A stretch of 64,000 bases of DNA from Actinomycetospora sp. TBRC 11914 (lineage in GTDB: Bacteria > Actinomycetota > Actinomycetes > Mycobacteriales > Pseudonocardiaceae), in assembly GCF_012933465.1 (NCBI RefSeq), contig NZ_JABBND010000003.1, forward strand, positions 1 to 64,000, written 5' to 3'. The notes under the pieces were generated by a model. It was given only the letters and a program-made list of their open reading frames with translations, made no database searches and had not been told where the DNA came from. The position numbers and the translations under genes are program-made. This document shows positions 60,920 through 64,000 of this stretch, piece after piece (the first letter of the stretch is position 1; every line of letters begins with the position of its first letter).

Positions 60920-62302
60920 CTAGTACCTCCACCGCCAGGCGGCGAGGACGTCCTCGGTCTCCTTCTCCTCGGCCCACCCGGCGTCGGCCCGCCGCACGGC
61001 CAGGAAGGCGCCGAGGAGGTCCTCGCCGAGCACGCCCGCGATCCGCGGGTTGTTCGACAGCGCCTCCTCCTGCTCGGCCTGGGTGGACGGGAGCTTCTCG
61101 ATGCCCGCCGCCGCGCGCTCCTTCTTCTTCCACGTGCCCGGGTCGGCGCTGAGGGGGGCGGGCGGGGCGAGGTTCTCCTCGACCCCGGCCACCCCGGCGG
61201 TCAGGAGGGCGGCGAGGGCGAGGTAGGGGTTGGCGGAGGCGTCGGAGACCTTGAGCTCGACGTTGGCGTGGTCCTCGCCGAGCAGCGCCGAGCCGGGGAC
61301 GTAGCGCAGCGGGGCCTCGCGGTTCTCGACGCCCCAGAACCCGAAGGCCCCGGCGAAGAACCCGGGCCGGATGCGGGCGAGGGAGCCCAGCGAGGGCGCC
61401 GTCACCGCGGCGAGCGCCGGCAGGTCACGCAGCAGCCCGGCGATGTAGGCCGCGCCCGCCGTCCCCCGCGGGCCCTCCGCGGTGCCCGCCAGGAGGTTCT
61501 CGCCGCCGCGCCACAGCGAGGTGTGGACGTGCCAGCCGTTGCCGGCGCCCGCGAGGGTCGGCAGCGGCGCGAACGACACCCGCAGCCCGTGGGCCTCGGC
61601 GGCCGCGAGCACCGTCTGACGGGCGAGCAGCTGGTGGTCGGCGGCCGTCAGCGGGTCGGTGGCGGCGAGCGACAGCTCGACCTGCGCCGGCCCGTACTCG
61701 GCGTGGACCTGCCCCAGCCGCAGCCCGTTGGCCTCGGCGTCGCGCATCACCGAGGCGACGAAGTCGTCGATCGGGAGCAGCGCGTGCGGGCTGTAGGCGG
61801 GCCCCGGGTGGGCCGGGAGCAGGGCGTCGTCGTCCCGGTCCTGCGGCTGCTCGAAGACCCCGAACTCCATCTCGTAGCCGACCAGGGCCGAGTAGCCGGC
61901 GGCGTCGAGCCGGGCGACGGTGCGCTCGAGCACCGAGCGCTGGTCGAACGCCCACGGCCCGCCGTCGGCGGTGACCTGCCGGCCCGGCACCCACGCGAAC
62001 GCCGGCTGCCCGGCGAGGCGGGTGACCCGGTCGAGCTGCGGGACCAGCCGGACGTCGCCGGACGCGTTCTCCATGCCCGGCGAGCCGAACGCGATGCCGT
62101 CGTTGGTGTCGAAGACGGCGAACAGGTGGGTCACGCCGACCCCGGCCACCGCGACCTGCGGCAGCGCCGACACCGGGACGGTCCGCGACCGGGGGATGCC
62201 GTTGTTGTCCGCCCACACGATCACGACGCCGGCGACGCCGTCGGCGGCCAGCGCGGCCGCGAGCTCCCGTCCGCGCTCCCGGGCGTCCTCGAGTGCAGTC
62301 AC
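60920..62302 (-). CDS. Glutamine synthetase family protein (GlnA3/gamma-glutamylpolyamine-synthetase-like)
   Basis: A 460-residue GS-fold ligase, shorter and different from housekeeping GlnA. N-terminal GVVIVWADNNGIPRSRTVPV, GYEMEFGVFEQP with metal Glu residues, HAEYGPAQVELSLAATD, GWHVHTSLW, and the C-terminal KVSDASANPYLALAALL. Such proteins join glutamate to amines or amino acids in catabolism (polyamines, isopropylamine, ethanolamine). GTG 62302 has AGGAGAGG at good spacing; 62311 would be poorly spaced. Confidence 0.9.
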   Translation of the reverse strand: MTALEDARERGRELAAALAADGVAGVVIVWADNNGIPRSRTVPVSALPQVAVAGVGVTHLFAVFDTNDGIAFGSPGMENASGDVRLVPQLDRVTRLAGQPAFAWVPGRQVTADGGPWAFDQRSVLERTVARLDAAGYSALVGYEMEFGVFEQPQDRDDDALLPAHPGPAYSPHALLPIDDFVASVMRDAEANGLRLGQVHAEYGPAQVELSLAATDPLTAADHQLLARQTVLAAAEAHGLRVSFAPLPTLAGAGNGWHVHTSLWRGGENLLAGTAEGPRGTAGAAYIAGLLRDLPALAAVTAPSLGSLARIRPGFFAGAFGFWGVENREAPLRYVPGSALLGEDHANVELKVSDASANPYLALAALLTAGVAGVEENLAPPAPLSADPGTWKKKERAAAGIEKLPSTQAEQEEALSNNPRIAGVLGEDLLGAFLAVRRADAGWAEEKETEDVLAAWRWRY

Positions 62303-62354
62303 GGCCCCCACCTCTCCTCGACGGAATCCGGCGGTCAGGCTAGCCAGCTCCCCG

Positions 62355-62403
62355 CGCGAGGGGACCCTTCGGTCGTTCTAGTCGACCGGGGGTTCCCCTC
62401 GCG
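62355..62403. repeat. 49-bp palindromic element, copy 3
   Basis: Same 49-bp unit as at 20927 and 20991: ends CGCGAGGGGA and TCCCCTCGCG, interior TCGGTCGTTCTAG. It spans the stop codon of the EamA gene (62378), so it contributes the last nine residues of that protein. Confidence 0.8.
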
Positions 62404-63298
62404 CGGACGGGTCGTTCGACGCCGGCCCGCCGGGCTCCCGCCGCAGCGCCACCCCGCCGACGACGGCCGCGATGCCCACCGCCTCGAGCGGCGCGGGCAC
62501 CTGCGCGAGCCCGACCAGCCCCACGACGGTGGCCGTGAGCGGCAGCAGCGCCAGCAGCAGCGCGAACCGCGCCCGCCCGACCCGGCGCAGCACCACCTGG
62601 TCGAGCACGTAGGGCACGACCGACGACAGCACCCCGAGCGCCAGCGCCGAGCCGAGCAGCGCCGGCGAGTCCGCGACCCGGCCCACCGTCAGTGCCAGCG
62701 GCGAGAGCACCACGGTCGCCACGACGAACCCGAGGGCGAGCCCGTCGATCCCCTCCCCCGCGCTGTCCGAGCCGGCCGAGACCCGCGTGCCGAGCACGAT
62801 GTACCCGGCCCACAGGAGGGCGGCCCCGAGCGCGCAGAGCACCCCGACGAGCGAGCCCTCCAGCCGGACGTCGGCGATCAGCGCCACGCCCGCGACGACC
62901 AGTCCCAGCGCGGACCAGTCCCGCCCGGTCCGCGAGCCGAGCGCCGCGACGAGCACCGGCCCGGAGAACTCCACGGCGACCGCGGTGCCGAGCGGCAACC
63001 GGGCGATCGCCTCGTAGAAGACGATGTTCATGGCCGCGGTGACGAGCCCGAAGGCACTCGCCAGGGCCACCCGCCGTCCGGTCCAACGCCCGCTGCTCCG
63101 TCCGGCCCGCGCCGCCACGAGCCGCCAGACGGCCAGCACCGCCGCCGCGCCCGCGAGCCGTAACCACGCGACCCCGGCCGGTGACGCCTCCGCGAACAGC
63201 CCGACGGCGAGCGCCGCGCCGGCGTACATCGAGACCCCGCCGATCACGAACAGTAACGGGGCCGGCGGACCGCTCGTCGCGGAAGATCGACTCACCAT
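62378..63298 (-). CDS. EamA/DMT family transporter (RhtA-like)
   Basis: A 306-residue transporter with ten helices in two EamA repeats: first from PPAPLLFVIGGVSMYAGAAL, second from LVGVLCALGAALLWAGYIVL. AMNIVFYEAIARLPLGTAVAVEF is typical of RhtA-type threonine/homoserine exporters and related amino acid or metabolite exporters. The C-terminus is shaped by the 49-bp palindrome. ATG 63298 chosen over the longer frame to 63385. Confidence 0.88.
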   Translation of the reverse strand: MVSRSSATSGPPAPLLFVIGGVSMYAGAALAVGLFAEASPAGVAWLRLAGAAAVLAVWRLVAARAGRSSGRWTGRRVALASAFGLVTAAMNIVFYEAIARLPLGTAVAVEFSGPVLVAALGSRTGRDWSALGLVVAGVALIADVRLEGSLVGVLCALGAALLWAGYIVLGTRVSAGSDSAGEGIDGLALGFVVATVVLSPLALTVGRVADSPALLGSALALGVLSSVVPYVLDQVVLRRVGRARFALLLALLPLTATVVGLVGLAQVPAPLEAVGIAAVVGGVALRREPGGPASNDPSARGEPPVD

Positions 63299-63483
63299 CG
63301 TGTGGTTCCCAGCCGTACCCGATAACAACGGTCGCCGAACGTCGATGAGCGGTACGTGACCCACGACAAAGCAGCGTGTGAACACGAGCGGTCGTCGGTC
63401 GGGTCTGACACAGTGGAGGGGCGACGGTCACTCGGCCGGAGCCTGCGGGACCGGTTTCCCGGCCGGTTCCCGAACGGAGGGAG

Positions 63484-63678
63484 ATGACGATGCCCGGAAC
63501 CCTGACCCGGCCAGAACTCACCGCCTCGGACCGATGCGACCGCTGCGGTGCAGCGGCGAAGGTCCGCGCCATCCTGCCCTCCGGCGGGGAGCTGCTCTTC
63601 TGCGGGCACCACGCCCGTACGCACGAGGCGAAGATGAAGGAGCTCTCCATCGACGTGCAGGCCGGCGAGGTCGTCTGA
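63484..63678 (+). CDS. DUF7455 small zinc-binding-type protein
   Basis: A 64-residue protein common in actinobacteria: a Cys pair in RCDRCGAAAKVRA and a later FCGHHARTHE form a probable zinc site. Function unknown, often near sigma factor genes. A GGAGGGAG ribosome-binding site lies just before ATG 63484. Confidence 0.85.
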   Translation: MTMPGTLTRPELTASDRCDRCGAAAKVRAILPSGGELLFCGHHARTHEAKMKELSIDVQAGEVV

Positions 63679-63729
63679 CGACGCCCTGACCAGCGGCGAC
63701 GAGGTCGCCGCGCGCGAGTGCTGATGGCC

Positions 63730-63787
63730 CCACACGACGGCGGGCGGGAACCGGACCGGTTCCCGCCCGCCGTCGTCGTGTGTGGGG
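63730..63787 (+). terminator. Long hairpin terminator after the DUF7455 gene
   Basis: Inverted repeat with about 18-21 paired bases around GGCGGGCGGGAACC and its inverse, and outer CACAC/GTGTG pairing. It lies about 60 nt past the stop at 63678. Confidence 0.75.
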
Positions 63788-64000
63788 TCCCGACGAGCCC
63801 CGTGAGCCGGCCGCCCACGGGTCCCGCGCCGACCGCCGTCGCGGTCGGCGGCGAGGAGGGTCCGACGGACCGACCCGCCCGGCGTGACGTCCTCGGACGG
63901 GTGGTCCGCGTGATCACCGCGTGCGACCCCTGCGCCTCGCCGCACCACGATCGTCCGGCGCCGGATCGACAACGCAGTGTGACGGCGACGTGTCCCCGGT
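63788..64000. other. Right edge without a recognised gene
   Basis: No start, motif or family resemblance that I can support on either strand; the long minus-strand frame across it is a high-GC antisense frame. It may hold the promoter of a gene beyond the window. Confidence 0.35.

Noticed and set aside
1-64000. CRISPR arrays, tRNA/rRNA genes, insertion sequences, prophage or integrase genes
   Set aside because: No regularly spaced repeats, cloverleaf sequences, transposase DDE motifs or integrase-like frames were seen.

Overview
The window is about 73% GC, gene-dense chromosomal DNA from an actinobacterium, most likely a member of the Pseudonocardiales (Pseudonocardia or Actinomycetospora type; inference). 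The case rests on many GTG starts, actinobacteria-restricted families (DUF3000, DUF3093, DUF3159, DUF3710, DUF4193, Cei, an Rpf, a HemQ-type heme pathway, polyphosphate glucokinase, Abhydrolase_9 membrane hydrolase) and gene order. From about 19 kb to 53 kb the order msrB / hemQ-hemY-hemE / DUF3000 / RNase D / dxs / RNA methyltransferase / APC permease / two TrkA proteins / DUF3159 / OB-fold / DUF3710 / dut / DUF3093 / DUF4193 / cei / suhB / ppgK / sigA matches, from memory, the Mycobacterium tuberculosis Rv2674-Rv2703 block. No rRNA, tRNA, CRISPR array, transposase or prophage was seen.

Layout. 0-12 kb is accessory metabolism and stress: a GNAT, a methyltransferase, a TetR/P450 divergent pair with tandem operators, an FrsA-like hydrolase, a DedA protein without a normal start codon, a damaged epimerase joined to a VOC-protein remnant, a quinone/aromatic redox group (F420/NADP reductase-like protein, ring-cleaving VOC dioxygenase, flavodoxin-like protein) and a polytopic glycan-type membrane protein. 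12.6-17.5 kb holds an rpf-LysM gene with a long structured leader and a perfect CRP/GlxR-type site, two small uncharacterised genes, a translationally coupled STAS/AraC pair, and a frameshifted DJ-1/PfpI remnant in front of a stand-alone PucR-type HTH.

17.5-33 kb: LigD-type polymerase, MsrB, the coproporphyrin-dependent heme genes hemE-hemY-hemQ, DUF3000, a LuxR-type response regulator, RNase D, a histidine kinase and OmpR regulator separated by a small protein, a chaplin-like secreted protein and a BKACE enzyme, then dxs. 33-41 kb: a tightly overlapping minus-strand operon (KimA-like permease, TRAM-domain RNA methyltransferase, two amidohydrolases, a small methyltransferase) divergent from a TrkA pair, together a potassium-uptake module. 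41-45 kb: a phosphatase-like protein, a CGNR regulator divergent from a dehalogenase-type hydrolase with a perfect operator, and a membrane hydrolase. 45-53 kb: the conserved block ending in sigA. 53-64 kb: membrane proteins, a BBE-type flavoenzyme, a VapBC pair, a second IMPase-family gene, a HAD-like protein missing its nucleophile, an aldo/keto reductase, a glutamine synthetase homologue, an EamA transporter and a DUF7455 zinc protein.

The intergenic DNA carries three copies of a 49-bp palindromic element, a perfect 20-bp-arm hairpin between cei and suhB, an imperfect 72-74 bp direct repeat at the left edge, strong hairpin terminators between convergent genes, and several starts only 6-8 nt downstream of a TANNNT -10 box, which suggests leaderless transcripts.
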